34,005 nt of DNA from JBBAFS01 sp041655255 (GCA_041655255.1 JBBAFS010000008.1:1-34005), one strand, 5' to 3'; shown: positions 24,374-32,116, counted from the first letter of the stretch. The notes: generated by a model from the sequence alone, not told the origin. Made by a program: numbers and translations.

Positions 24374-24409
24374 GTGCAATCTCATCGCTTTGGTGAGGTT
24401 GCACTTTTT
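24374..24409 (+). terminator. Intra-operon intrinsic terminator
   Basis: GTGCAATCTCA (24374-24384) pairs with TGAGGTTGCAC (24394-24404), 11 bp with one G-U and a 9-nt loop, followed by TTTTT (24405-24409). It lies between the binding-protein stop and the permease ATG, so it should partly stop transcription and raise binding protein over membrane components. Confidence 0.88.
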
Positions 24410-24424
24410 CTAAAGAGGTTAGTA

Positions 24425-26113
24425 ATGAGTAAGTATTCGACCACCCGTACTCAACGAATAAATGATCTTAAAAAGTTGGCAAAAGAACCCTTTTTGCTTA
24501 TTTCGATTATTGTCATTTTCTATTTGTTGATTTTATTTGTCATTTATCCGATCTTCCAAGTTGTTAAGATGAGCTTCTTCTATGATGGGAAGCTAAGTCT
24601 TAAAAACTATGCAGATGTCTTAAAACAGTCGTATTATATTCGGCCGTTGTTTAACTCTATTATCCTAGGAGTTCTTGTGGCAACCATAGCAACCTTTATT
24701 GGGTTTGTATTTGCCTATGGTGTGACCAGAACCCCCATGAAAGCAAAAGGTCTTTTTAGGCTGATTGCAACTTTCCCCATAGTAAGTCCCCCATTTGTGG
24801 TGGCTTTAGCCTGTATCTTACTTTTTGGAAGAGCAGGAATTTTCAGTGGTGTCCTTGGAAACATCTATGGACTAAAAGGTCTCACCATTGTTGAAGTTGT
24901 CGCTTATGCCCCTATGGCATTTTTAACACTTATTGGAGTGTTACAAGCTATTGACCCTGCACTAGAAGAGGCAGCAATGGATTGTGGGGCTTCACGAATA
25001 AAAGTGTTTACAACGATCTTATTACCGTTAGCCACCCCTGGTATCGTCAGCGCATGGCTGTTGGTATTTATCCAATCGTTAGCAGATTTTGGAAACCCGA
25101 TGATCTTAAGTGGTGATTTCACCGTCTTGTCGGTTCAAGCCTACTTACAGATTACCGGTATGTTTGACCTCGCTCGAGGTTCAACATTAGCAATCTTACT
25201 GTTAATTCCAACAGTAGTTGCTTTCTATTTACAAAAACATATTCTTGCAAAAAAATCATATGTAACTGTGACAGGTAAACCTACTTCGGCAACGATTAAA
25301 AACCTTGAATGGTACATTAAATATCCTGTATATGCTCTGTGTATCTTCTTTGCAATTGTTGTTATCGCATTCTATGGAATGGTCGTTTGGGGCTCATTTC
25401 AAACCATTTGGGGAGTCGATTCGACCCTTACGCTTAAAAACTACACAACGATGTGGCGCGTGGGTAAAAACTATATTCTCGATTCGCTGTATCTCTCTGC
25501 TATTGTTACTCCAATCACTGGAATTCTTAGTATGTTTATTGCCTACCTTATTAGTAGAAAACAATTTTTCGGGAAAAATGCGATGGAGTTCTCTAGTATG
25601 CTCACCTTTGCAGTTCCTGGAACTGTCGTCGGTATTGGATACATTCTCGCTTTTAACACCCCGTCATTTCTTATGCCTGTGACCCTTACAGGGACCAGTG
25701 TCATTATTATGGCACTGTTAATCTTTAGGCGAATACCAGTTGGGATTCGAAACGGGATAGCTGCCTTAGAGCAAATCGACCCCTCTATTGAGGAGGCTTC
25801 AATCGACCTTGGAGCAGATAGCTCAATGACGTTTAGAAAAATAACACTACCGATGATCACTCCCGCCTTCTTCGCTGGATTGGTGAACTGTTTTGTTAAA
25901 TCAATGACCTCTATTAGCGCCATTATCTTTGTCGTCAGCGGAAGATGGAACTTCATTACTGTAGCAATCCTAGGCTTTGTTGATAACAGTAGGTATGCTC
26001 AAGCTGCAGCTATGAGCCTGTTGTTGATTGCCATTGTCTTAATTGCAATGGGAGTCATTAAATTAATTACCGACCGTCTCGGTAAGGGAATGCAAACCAT
26101 ACTCATTGAATAA
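24425..26113 (+). CDS. Fused ABC importer permease (FbpB-like)
   Basis: The 562-aa inner-membrane protein contains two BPD_transp_1 domains in one chain, as in FbpB/AfuB. About twelve membrane segments are seen. The ATPase-coupling EAA loops are EEAAMDCGASRIKVFTTILL in the first half and EEASIDLGADSSMTFRKITL in the second. GAGG lies 6 nt before the ATG at 24425; an upstream GTG at 24374 falls inside the terminator and is rejected. The ATPase gene follows after 10 nt. Confidence 0.93.
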   Translation: MSKYSTTRTQRINDLKKLAKEPFLLISIIVIFYLLILFVIYPIFQVVKMSFFYDGKLSLKNYADVLKQSYYIRPLFNSIILGVLVATIATFIGFVFAYGVTRTPMKAKGLFRLIATFPIVSPPFVVALACILLFGRAGIFSGVLGNIYGLKGLTIVEVVAYAPMAFLTLIGVLQAIDPALEEAAMDCGASRIKVFTTILLPLATPGIVSAWLLVFIQSLADFGNPMILSGDFTVLSVQAYLQITGMFDLARGSTLAILLLIPTVVAFYLQKHILAKKSYVTVTGKPTSATIKNLEWYIKYPVYALCIFFAIVVIAFYGMVVWGSFQTIWGVDSTLTLKNYTTMWRVGKNYILDSLYLSAIVTPITGILSMFIAYLISRKQFFGKNAMEFSSMLTFAVPGTVVGIGYILAFNTPSFLMPVTLTGTSVIIMALLIFRRIPVGIRNGIAALEQIDPSIEEASIDLGADSSMTFRKITLPMITPAFFAGLVNCFVKSMTSISAIIFVVSGRWNFITVAILGFVDNSRYAQAAAMSLLLIAIVLIAMGVIKLITDRLGKGMQTILIE

Positions 26114-26123
26114 GGGAACCACG

Positions 26124-27212
26124 ATGAAAAAAGCATATTTAGAATTAAAGAATTTAACAAAAATATTTGGTAATGGGGCAGATCAGGTTATTGCCGTAGA
26201 TAATATCGACTTACAAGTCAATGAAGGAGATTTGGTCACCTTACTTGGACCATCAGGATGTGGAAAGACCACAACACTGAGAATGATAGCGGGGTTTCAC
26301 ACCCCCTCAAGCGGAGATGTCCTTATCGATGGAGCGAACGTGAATACCATGCCTCCAAACAAAAGACCCACAGCGATGGTGTTTCAAAACTACGCACTAT
26401 TTCCCCATATGACGGTCTTTGAGAATATCTCCTATGGCTTGAGAATTCGTAAAGAGCCTACCGATGTCATTAAAGAGAAAGTCGACACCATTATGGGTCT
26501 TATCGGCTTAGAGGGACTAGGAGATCGTCAACCACGACAACTCTCTGGAGGACAGCAACAGCGTGTGAGTTTGGCTCGAGCTCTTGTGATGGAACCTAAA
26601 GTATTGTTATTTGACGAACCACTTTCGAACCTCGATGCAAAATTAAGAGTCTCTACCCGCTTAGAGATTCGTAAATTGCAACAACGAGTCGGCATTACCA
26701 GTGTCTATGTTACTCACGACCAAGAAGAGGCTATGACACTCAGTGACTACGTTGTTATTATGGATCAAGGACTCATCCAACAAATTGGAACACCTTCTGA
26801 AATTTATAGCCATCCTGCTAATAGATTTGTTGCCGGCTTTATTGGAAAGGCCAACTTTTTAACAGTGAACGTTGAAAAGGTAACAAAAGAGGAGCTAACT
26901 CTCTCTTATGCAGGAAAGACCATCACCGCTCCCGTGTGGGACGAAAGGGTAGTCAAAGGGGATGAAGCACTATTAGTTGTTCGACCCGAATCGATTATCT
27001 TAAGTGAAGTCAAAGAGGATCTTGTTCGTGGAGTTGTGACAAACAGTGTCTACTTCGGTTCTCAAATGCTCTATGAAGTTGAACTTGAAGATTCGACAAC
27101 TCTCCAAATTGAGCTAGCAGATCCACAAGACCACGTCATCTTCGATCATGGGCAACAAGTTGGATTAACATTTAAAAGCAGAAGCCTTCACGTGCTTCCG
27201 ATGGAAAGTTAA
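26124..27212 (+). CDS. ABC importer ATPase (FbpC/PotA type)
   Basis: The 362-aa protein has Walker A GPSGCGKT at 42-49, Q-loop Q87 in VFQNYALFPH, signature LSGGQQQR at 139-146, and Walker B LLFDE with D163/E164. The D-loop SNLDAKL and switch H197 follow. After residue 240 comes a TOBE-type domain (FIGKANFL, then beta strands with VVRPESI), as in FbpC and related importers. AAGGGA lies 6 nt before the ATG at 26124. It should energise the fused permease encoded upstream; the PfkB kinase gene starts 2 nt after its stop. Confidence 0.95.
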   Translation: MKKAYLELKNLTKIFGNGADQVIAVDNIDLQVNEGDLVTLLGPSGCGKTTTLRMIAGFHTPSSGDVLIDGANVNTMPPNKRPTAMVFQNYALFPHMTVFENISYGLRIRKEPTDVIKEKVDTIMGLIGLEGLGDRQPRQLSGGQQQRVSLARALVMEPKVLLFDEPLSNLDAKLRVSTRLEIRKLQQRVGITSVYVTHDQEEAMTLSDYVVIMDQGLIQQIGTPSEIYSHPANRFVAGFIGKANFLTVNVEKVTKEELTLSYAGKTITAPVWDERVVKGDEALLVVRPESIILSEVKEDLVRGVVTNSVYFGSQMLYEVELEDSTTLQIELADPQDHVIFDHGQQVGLTFKSRSLHVLPMES

Positions 27213-27214
27213 GT

Positions 27215-28084
27215 ATGAAATACGACATCGTGATGATAGGTCATATCTCTAAAGATATTCTTATTGATCATACGAACCTAGAGCGCCGCCTTTTAGGCGG
27301 GGCTGTAGTGTACTCTTCAGCTAGCGCAGCTGCTAGTGGAGCACGTGTTCAAGTAATCACCAAGTTAAACAAACAAGATATCCCTCTTATTAAAGAGGTA
27401 GCACATCCCTCAATTACATGGGATGTGCTCCCCTCCAAACAAAGTACTGCTATTCAAAACAGATACTTCACTGCCGATAAAGAGAAGCGTGAAGTAACAC
27501 TGTTATCGCAAGCAGATCCTTTTACACTAGAAGATATTCATACCGATGCAACGGTGTACCACCTTGCTGGACTCTTTGGGGGAGAGATTCCAGATACCCT
27601 CATTACACCTCTGAGTGAAAGAGGATTAGTAGGAATGGACTCTCAAGGGGTCTTACGATGCCTCGATGAAGATAACAACCTGGTGTTTAAAGATTGGCCA
27701 AGGAAAAAAGAGTTACTCCCTTTGTTGACCTATTTTAAAGTAGATGCTGCTGAAGCCTTTATTCTCACTGGCATTGAAGATCGAAAAGAGTCTGCACAGG
27801 TTCTTAACTCGTGGGGTGCTCAAGAGGTGATGTTAACACATAACAGTGAAGTGATGATCTGTAGTAATAACACTATCTATACTGCTCCTTATACTAATAC
27901 CAACAACAGTGGACGTACCGGTAGAGGAGATACCACCTTTGCTGCATATATGGCGTGGAGGCAAAACCACTCTATTGAAGAGTCTGTCGCATATGCTGCA
28001 GCTTTGTGTAGCATAAAAATGGAGAGTCCTGGAGTCTTTACAGGGAGTGTTGAAGAGGTCTTACAAAGAGTTACAAACCAGTAA
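27215..28084 (+). CDS. PfkB-family carbohydrate kinase
   Basis: The 289 aa have a ribokinase-like fold. MIGHISKDILID and LGGAVVYSSASAAASGA form the substrate-binding start (GG motif at 28-29). The C-terminal signature SGRTGRGDTTFAAY contains the anion hole and catalytic D239 (GRGD in place of the common GAGD). The sugar or nucleoside substrate cannot be told from the sequence. It begins 2 nt after the importer ATPase stop and looks like part of that operon, which would suggest that the imported solute, or a product of it, is phosphorylated here. Its 3' end overlaps the opposite secreted-protein gene by 14 bp, and no terminator is seen. Confidence 0.85.
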   Translation: MKYDIVMIGHISKDILIDHTNLERRLLGGAVVYSSASAAASGARVQVITKLNKQDIPLIKEVAHPSITWDVLPSKQSTAIQNRYFTADKEKREVTLLSQADPFTLEDIHTDATVYHLAGLFGGEIPDTLITPLSERGLVGMDSQGVLRCLDEDNNLVFKDWPRKKELLPLLTYFKVDAAEAFILTGIEDRKESAQVLNSWGAQEVMLTHNSEVMICSNNTIYTAPYTNTNNSGRTGRGDTTFAAYMAWRQNHSIEESVAYAAALCSIKMESPGVFTGSVEEVLQRVTNQ

Positions 28085-28625
28085 TATTAATAGTAATAGT
28101 ATCAGAATAACTGCCTGAAATATAACTTCCGGCAGTTGGTATAATCTCAATGTTCCCATACACATCGGCATATGAACCACTTACTTTAGAGAGGTCCTTT
28201 GCCATCCCATGGGTCACATTAGACATTCCTCCACTTGCTTGACCATTGTAGTCAAAGCGCATGGTATAAGGGATATAAAGATTAGCCCCATCGTGCTTCA
28301 TTCTCATACTGTTACTACCATAATTGGAGCTTGAGATAGTTACTTTGATTTGGTTTGATCCAGAGTAAGAGAAGTGGTATCGAATATTACTATATGTTTG
28401 TCCCAGTGCGACAGAGACATTATTTCCTAATGGAGCGTTATTCAAATCAGTTAAATAAAACTCACTTGCAGCTTCGACAGATGTGTTAAGGAAGATCGAC
28501 TTTGTGTCCAAAGAGGTCGCTCCAAAGAGACTAAAAGAGGAAATTCCAACTAATAAGAACAAATAAATGAGTAGAATCTTATATGTAAAATGAGAAACAA
28601 TGTTACTCTTAGACTTTCTATTCAT
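28071..28625 (-). CDS. Secreted small beta-rich protein, pilin/SCPU-like (P1)
   Basis: The 184-aa protein has a basic N-terminus and hydrophobic signal (about 16-34), with likely cleavage near residue 36 (LFGA/TS). The mature part of about 148 aa has no cysteine, is rich in Ser, Asn, Gly and Tyr, and alternates in short beta strands. The middle LYIPYTMRFDYNG and the C-terminal end SGSYSDTITINITGL resemble spore-coat-U/Csu-type pilins, which end in a Y-x-DT-x-T-x-x-T strand. This is a pattern resemblance, not proof. No usher or chaperone is nearby. The -10 box ends 6 nt before the ATG and there is no Shine-Dalgarno, suggesting a leaderless mRNA. It is divergent from the first GntR gene. Confidence 0.75.
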   Translation of the reverse strand: MNRKSKSNIVSHFTYKILLIYLFLLVGISSFSLFGATSLDTKSIFLNTSVEAASEFYLTDLNNAPLGNNVSVALGQTYSNIRYHFSYSGSNQIKVTISSSNYGSNSMRMKHDGANLYIPYTMRFDYNGQASGGMSNVTHGMAKDLSKVSGSYADVYGNIEIIPTAGSYISGSYSDTITINITGL

Positions 28626-28631
28626 ATTGTG

Positions 28632-28660
28632 AAGATAACAAAAGGGTCTACTTGTGTCAA
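28632..28660 (-). promoter_or_regulatory. Promoter of P1 with extended -35
   Basis: TTGACA (28655-28660), 17 nt, TATCTT (28632-28637). The -35 continues as TTGACACAAGTAG, which differs by one base from the P3 promoter (TTGACATAAGTAG). The ATG at 28625 would be at or next to the transcription start. Confidence 0.7.
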
Positions 28661-28736
28661 TAGTTTCATCATCTCCAAAAAGGTGAGAAGGAGGAGAAAA
28701 ATAAGCCTAAACACCTGTAAAGTCTAAATAGGATAA

Positions 28737-28760
28737 GGTGTTACTCTATGTAGAGTTACC
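28737..28760 (+). other. Hairpin in the P1-gntR divergent region
   Basis: GGTG-TT-ACTCT / AGAGT-TACC around ATGT, about nine pairs with a two-base bulge. It is not followed by a T run, so it is not a terminator. It sits in the 264-bp gap that also holds two operator-like palindromes; no gene is seen in this gap. Confidence 0.4.
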
Positions 28761-28851
28761 TAAAGTAAGGAGAGAGTTAAGGTAAATAGATATTCTCTTA
28801 TCTCTCCAAAAAGTGGAATTGTTCTTCTTATGACAAATGATTATGTATGCA

Positions 28852-28867
28852 TAGGACGATTGTCCTA
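28852..28867. promoter_or_regulatory. Operator-like palindrome TAGGAC-GATT-GTCCTA
   Basis: Perfect six-base arms around four bases, 58 nt before the first GntR ATG. FadR-type GntR regulators often bind palindromes of about this size near their own gene, so autoregulation is plausible. Confidence 0.45.
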
Positions 28868-28886
28868 GATATATCTTTTTATTGTG

Positions 28887-28901
28887 AATTATGACATAAT
28901 T
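28887..28901. promoter_or_regulatory. Palindrome AATTATG-A-CATAATT
   Basis: This is a perfect 15-bp palindrome with a central A, 24 nt before the GntR ATG. It contains CATAAT, a possible -10, and the half TGACATAA that is shared with the P2 and P3 promoters. Confidence 0.45.
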
Positions 28902-28924
28902 AATGTGTAGGAGATCATAAGCTT

Positions 28925-29650
28925 ATGATTACATCTTTTAGTACCGAAACAAAGTCTGCTCAAATCGCTCGCAAAATTGAAGAGATGATTCTTAATAATG
29001 AATATGAAGCAGGAGAACCTCTTCCTTCGCAAGCCGATTTAGCAACCGACTTTAAAGCTAGTAGTCGATCTATCCGTGAAGCGTTTAAGCAACTAGAGGC
29101 AAAAGGTCTTGTGGAAATTAGTCAAGGAAAGAGAGCTGTTGTTAAATCAAATAGCCTTGATCAGTTTGTAGCCTCCCTCTCTTCGACCTTGATTAGCAAA
29201 CACACTGCCGATAAGAAACTTCTGTTAGATCTCATGCAGGTAAGAACAACTGTTGAAGTATCTGCCTCAAGAGAGCTCTCTCGAAGTGACCATCGCCACT
29301 TGTTGGTCAAATCATTGGATAACCTCACTACTAAGATGGAGGCACTACTTCCACGAATTGAACTTGGAGAGCGTGATGCATTTATTCAGTGGAATAGTCA
29401 CGACTTTAATTTTCATAAAACGTTGATCGATTCAAACGACAACGTCATCTTAAGTGCCATTTACGAAAACCTTTCACCTCTTTTATATCAGAGCATGGAC
29501 CAAATCGAGAGTACATTCACTGAATTAGAGAAAAGTACGAAAGAGCACCGCTATCTCGTTGAAGCTCTTGAAAATGGACAAACTGACTTAGCCGTTGCAT
29601 TAACACTTGTTCATTTGACCGCTATTAGAGGGAAACTCGAAGAAGTGTAA
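28925..29650 (+). CDS. FadR/FCD-type GntR transcription regulator (R1)
   Basis: The 241-aa protein has an N-terminal winged helix-turn-helix (about 8-75) with SSRSIREAFKQLEAKGL as recognition region. The C-terminal all-helical FCD effector domain (about 95-235) starts at MQVRTTVEVSASREL. All four FCD metal ligands are present: D160, H164, H208 and H230, with the usual spacing. Such regulators sense carboxylates or sugar acids. It is closely similar to the next gene product over its whole length. The Shine-Dalgarno AGGAG is about 11 nt from the ATG, farther than normal. Palindromes at 28852-28867 and 28887-28901 are likely control sites. Confidence 0.93.
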   Translation: MITSFSTETKSAQIARKIEEMILNNEYEAGEPLPSQADLATDFKASSRSIREAFKQLEAKGLVEISQGKRAVVKSNSLDQFVASLSSTLISKHTADKKLLLDLMQVRTTVEVSASRELSRSDHRHLLVKSLDNLTTKMEALLPRIELGERDAFIQWNSHDFNFHKTLIDSNDNVILSAIYENLSPLLYQSMDQIESTFTELEKSTKEHRYLVEALENGQTDLAVALTLVHLTAIRGKLEEV

Positions 29651-29674
29651 CACTCGTAAAGAGATGTCATATCC

Positions 29675-29707
29675 AACACCACTTGTGACACTACAGGTGG
29701 TGTTTTT
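29675..29707 (+). terminator. Intrinsic terminator after R1
   Basis: AACACCACTTGT (29675-29686) pairs with ACAGGTGGTGTT (29693-29704), 12 bp with one G-U and a 6-nt loop, leading into TTTTT (29703-29707). It separates the two regulator genes into different transcripts. Confidence 0.87.
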
Positions 29708-29762
29708 CTACCTCTTGCCTTCTTTTCGACTTTATTGTAGTATATGTTGTGTTAGAAGTTGC

Positions 29763-29801
29763 CATATCTTATGTCAAAGGAACTCTTCCTTATAAGATAT
29801 G
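29763..29801 (+). promoter_or_regulatory. Long leader hairpin before R2
   Basis: CATATCTTAT pairs with ATAAGATATG (10 bp), and inside it AAGGAA pairs with TTCCTT around CTC; a four-base GTCA bulge lies on the 5' side. It ends 4 nt before the AGGAGG of R2. The 5' arm contains CTTATGTCAA, the reverse complement of the element at the P2 and P3 promoters. A weak promoter (TTGCCT, 17 nt, TAGTAT, 29715-29743) would place the hairpin in the leader. It could be a DNA operator or an RNA switch. Confidence 0.6.
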
Positions 29802-29817
29802 AATTAGGAGGCCCACG

Positions 29818-30594
29818 GTGGATCCCACCTTACACGTTGACCAACAAAGTTTACCCGGACGTACAAAGTCGGCACGCATTGCCCACTATTTAGAAGATCT
29901 TATTCTCACAAAACAGCTCAACACTGGTGATATGCTCCCATCTCAAGGGGAGTTAGCTCAAAAGTTTGGTGCTAGTAGTAGATCAATCCGAGAAGCCTTT
30001 AAGCAACTCGAAGCGAAAGGATTGCTCAGTGTGAGTCAAGGTCGTCGAGCTACCGTAAAAAGTAATAGCTTAGATCAATTTGTCGACTCCCTCACAAACA
30101 GTATTATCCGTAGTAGTTCAAATGATATTAAATTGCTTCTCGATTTAGTGCAGGTTCGAACTTCAGTTGAAGTCTCCGCCGCTCGAGACTTTTCTCGTAA
30201 CCCCAAAAGAAAAGAGATTGTTGAACAACTGTGTCATTACTCTGATCAGATGGAGGGGTGCTTAGTAGGAATTGGGCAAAAGGATCTTCGAAGTATTGAA
30301 CAATTTAGGGCCCATGAGAGTCAGTACCATAAAGTCTTAGTAAAATCGAATGACAATATTATTTTAGATGCCATTTACGAAAACCTCTCTCCACTATTAG
30401 ATGAGTCTCTCTCTTTTACTACCATGAGTATAGAAGAGTATGAGAAAAAGGTTAGTGAATACCAATACATTGCTGAAGCCTTAGAGCATGGTCAAACCGA
30501 TTTAGCAGTAGCTTTGGTATTGGTGAATTTAACCGACTTGAAAAAAAGAATCGAAGCTTATAACGAAAGTACCACTAAAACAGCTTTTGCGTAA
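29818..30594 (+). CDS. FadR/FCD-type GntR regulator paralogue (R2)
   Basis: The 258-aa protein starts at GTG with AGGAGG 6 nt upstream. It has the same domain plan as R1 and shares SSRSIREAFKQLEAKGL, KSNSLDQFV, IYENLSPLL and GQTDLAVAL, so the pair arose by duplication. Relative to R1 it has an N-terminal extension of about 9 residues and a short C-terminal tail. At the FCD metal site H171 is kept, but the other three positions are E167 (for Asp), Y215 (for His) and N237 (for His). Metal binding, and therefore ligand choice, is probably altered or lost. The recognition helix is almost the same, so both may bind the same DNA sites. Confidence 0.93.
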   Translation: MDPTLHVDQQSLPGRTKSARIAHYLEDLILTKQLNTGDMLPSQGELAQKFGASSRSIREAFKQLEAKGLLSVSQGRRATVKSNSLDQFVDSLTNSIIRSSSNDIKLLLDLVQVRTSVEVSAARDFSRNPKRKEIVEQLCHYSDQMEGCLVGIGQKDLRSIEQFRAHESQYHKVLVKSNDNIILDAIYENLSPLLDESLSFTTMSIEEYEKKVSEYQYIAEALEHGQTDLAVALVLVNLTDLKKRIEAYNESTTKTAFA

Positions 30595-30604
30595 TGTAAG
30601 ATGC

Positions 30605-30633
30605 TTGAAATAAGAAGCTCTGGTTCGTATGCT
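30605..30633 (+). promoter_or_regulatory. Possible promoter of the orphan ABC ATPase
   Basis: TTGAAA (30605-30610), 17 nt, TATGCT (30628-30633). The ATG at 30642 is 8 nt downstream with no Shine-Dalgarno. Confidence 0.45.
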
Positions 30634-30641
30634 TGTGTGGT

Positions 30642-31418
30642 ATGAGATTCGTTGATTTACAGCACATCACAGTTCGTCGATCTCTTAGACCTATCTTAGA
30701 TGATGTTTCCCTCTCTATTGATACTCATGAACACGTTGCCATTATTGGAGCCAACGGGGCGGGCAAATCGACCCTTGTTCAAGTGATGAGTCAAGAAGTA
30801 CACCCTTTACAAACACCACAGACAAAACGCCTCATTTTTGGTAAAGAGAGATGGAGTGTCTTAGAACTACGTAAGAAGATGGGCATCGTCTCAGCAGCAC
30901 TTCAGTATATGTGTACGACGACCTATCCTGTCTATCATATTGTCCTTTCAGGCTTCTTTAGCAGTATTGGCTTAGATTTCCACCACCAAGTAACTGATGA
31001 GATGAGAGAAAAGGCTCTTATTGCATTAGAGAAGCAGCACATTCTCCATCTTAAAGAGAAGTCGATGCACACCCTCTCTTCGGGTGAGGCTCGTAGAGCT
31101 CTTTTAGCTCGAGCAACAGTGCATGATCCTGAAGTGATGTTATTAGATGAGGCGGTCTCTAATTTAGATCTCCCTGCTAAAAGGGCGTATCGTCACTCAT
31201 TAGAGCAATTTGCCCAAGATGGTAAAACACTCATCTTAGTTACCCATGATATTAGCGAGATTATTAGCCCCATACAGCGCGTTATTGTACTACAGGATGG
31301 GAAAGTGATTGCCGATGGAGATAAAAAAGAAATTCTCAATGAACAATTATTAACAAAAGCATATAAAACACCCGTATTTGTCTCACAAAGAGATGGAAGA
31401 TATAATGCTTGGTGTTAA
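30642..31418 (+). CDS. ABC-type ATPase (YlmA/ModF-like), no permease
   Basis: The 258-aa protein has Walker A GANGAGKST at 36-44, signature LSSGE at 145-149, Walker B MLLDE at 166-170, D-loop SNLD, and switch H202 in VTHD. It resembles the stand-alone ATPases YlmA and ModF more than importer ATPases, with the insert PVYHIVLSGFFSSIG before the signature. No permease or binding protein lies nearby, so its partner is unknown. The ATG at 30642 is preferred over a TTG at 30633, which is part of the -10 box. A leaderless transcript is possible. The flavodoxin-fold gene follows after 44 nt. Confidence 0.87.
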   Translation: MRFVDLQHITVRRSLRPILDDVSLSIDTHEHVAIIGANGAGKSTLVQVMSQEVHPLQTPQTKRLIFGKERWSVLELRKKMGIVSAALQYMCTTTYPVYHIVLSGFFSSIGLDFHHQVTDEMREKALIALEKQHILHLKEKSMHTLSSGEARRALLARATVHDPEVMLLDEAVSNLDLPAKRAYRHSLEQFAQDGKTLILVTHDISEIISPIQRVIVLQDGKVIADGDKKEILNEQLLTKAYKTPVFVSQRDGRYNAWC

Positions 31419-31462
31419 CATAGAAGTACGAATACTACATCAAAGAAAAAGGATGGGAGAAA

Positions 31463-32047
31463 ATGGCCCGATGTTCAATCATAGTTCATAGTGTAAATGG
31501 TAACAGTTATATTATTGCTACAGTGTTTCAAGACCTACTTAAGGAGCGGGGAGTCGATGCCCGGTTATACCGTGTAGAAGATAACGATCTTCATATCTGG
31601 GCAAACCAAAGTGATACAGCTAACGATTTTTATGAAGAGATACAAGCTCTCCCTATCGCTAGCAGTGAGACTCTCTTAAAAAGTGACATGGTAATCTTAG
31701 GGTGTCCTACTACCTTTGGTAATATCTCAGCGGAGATGAAGACCTTTATGGATAGCACATATTCACTTGCTCAAGAGCGTGCTTTAGAGGGAACACTCTT
31801 TGCCTGTTTTACAAGTTGTTCGTACAGCATCGCTGAAGGTGCGTTTACTATCGATTCATTAGTTCACTACGCTCAAATGATGAGCATGATCCACATTCCA
31901 CTAGGATTGAGAGGAGCCGATCAACCAGTAAGTGGTATAGTCCACCTTGCTGGAAAAGGAAATACCATTAGACCCTCACAACAACTAGGGGATGTGTTAG
32001 CATCATATGCTGACACATTAGCAGAATACCTGGTAGAAGAAGAGTAA
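31463..32047 (+). CDS. Flavodoxin/WrbA-like flavoprotein
   Basis: The 194-aa protein has the order of the NAD(P)H:quinone oxidoreductase-like flavodoxins: an N-terminal beta strand with the FMN phosphate loop HSVNGNSY, then GCPTTFGNISAEMKTFMDST, a family hallmark, and FTSCSYS. GKGNTIRP lies near the C-terminus. It would bind FMN and act as a two-electron reductase in the cytosol. GGGAG lies 3 nt before the ATG. No obvious redox partner is near. The mRNA probably continues into the structured region just after the stop. Confidence 0.82.
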   Translation: MARCSIIVHSVNGNSYIIATVFQDLLKERGVDARLYRVEDNDLHIWANQSDTANDFYEEIQALPIASSETLLKSDMVILGCPTTFGNISAEMKTFMDSTYSLAQERALEGTLFACFTSCSYSIAEGAFTIDSLVHYAQMMSMIHIPLGLRGADQPVSGIVHLAGKGNTIRPSQQLGDVLASYADTLAEYLVEEE

Positions 32048-32052
32048 AAGAG

Positions 32053-32116
32053 TTGTCACAAGAGAGGTGGATATAGGGCAAAAGTCCTACACGCACCTCT
32101 CTAACTCATGTGACAA
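32053..32116 (+). other. Nested hairpin after the flavodoxin-like gene
   Basis: Three concentric helices are seen: TTGTCACA/TGTGACAA (8 bp), AGAGAGGTG/CACCTCTCT (9 bp), and TAGGGC/GTCCTA (6 bp, one G-U) closed by AAAA. A 4+4 internal loop and a 6-nt bulge separate them. No T run follows, so this is not a standard terminator. It lies 128 nt before the P2 -35 box. Confidence 0.6.

Noticed and set aside
24374..24424. GTG start giving a longer permease
   Set aside because: This segment is the terminator hairpin and its T run; the real ATG follows a GAGG site.
23341..27212. Firm call of a ferric iron transporter
   Set aside because: The transporter family is mixed in substrate, the iron ligands are not evident, and the operon includes a sugar kinase.
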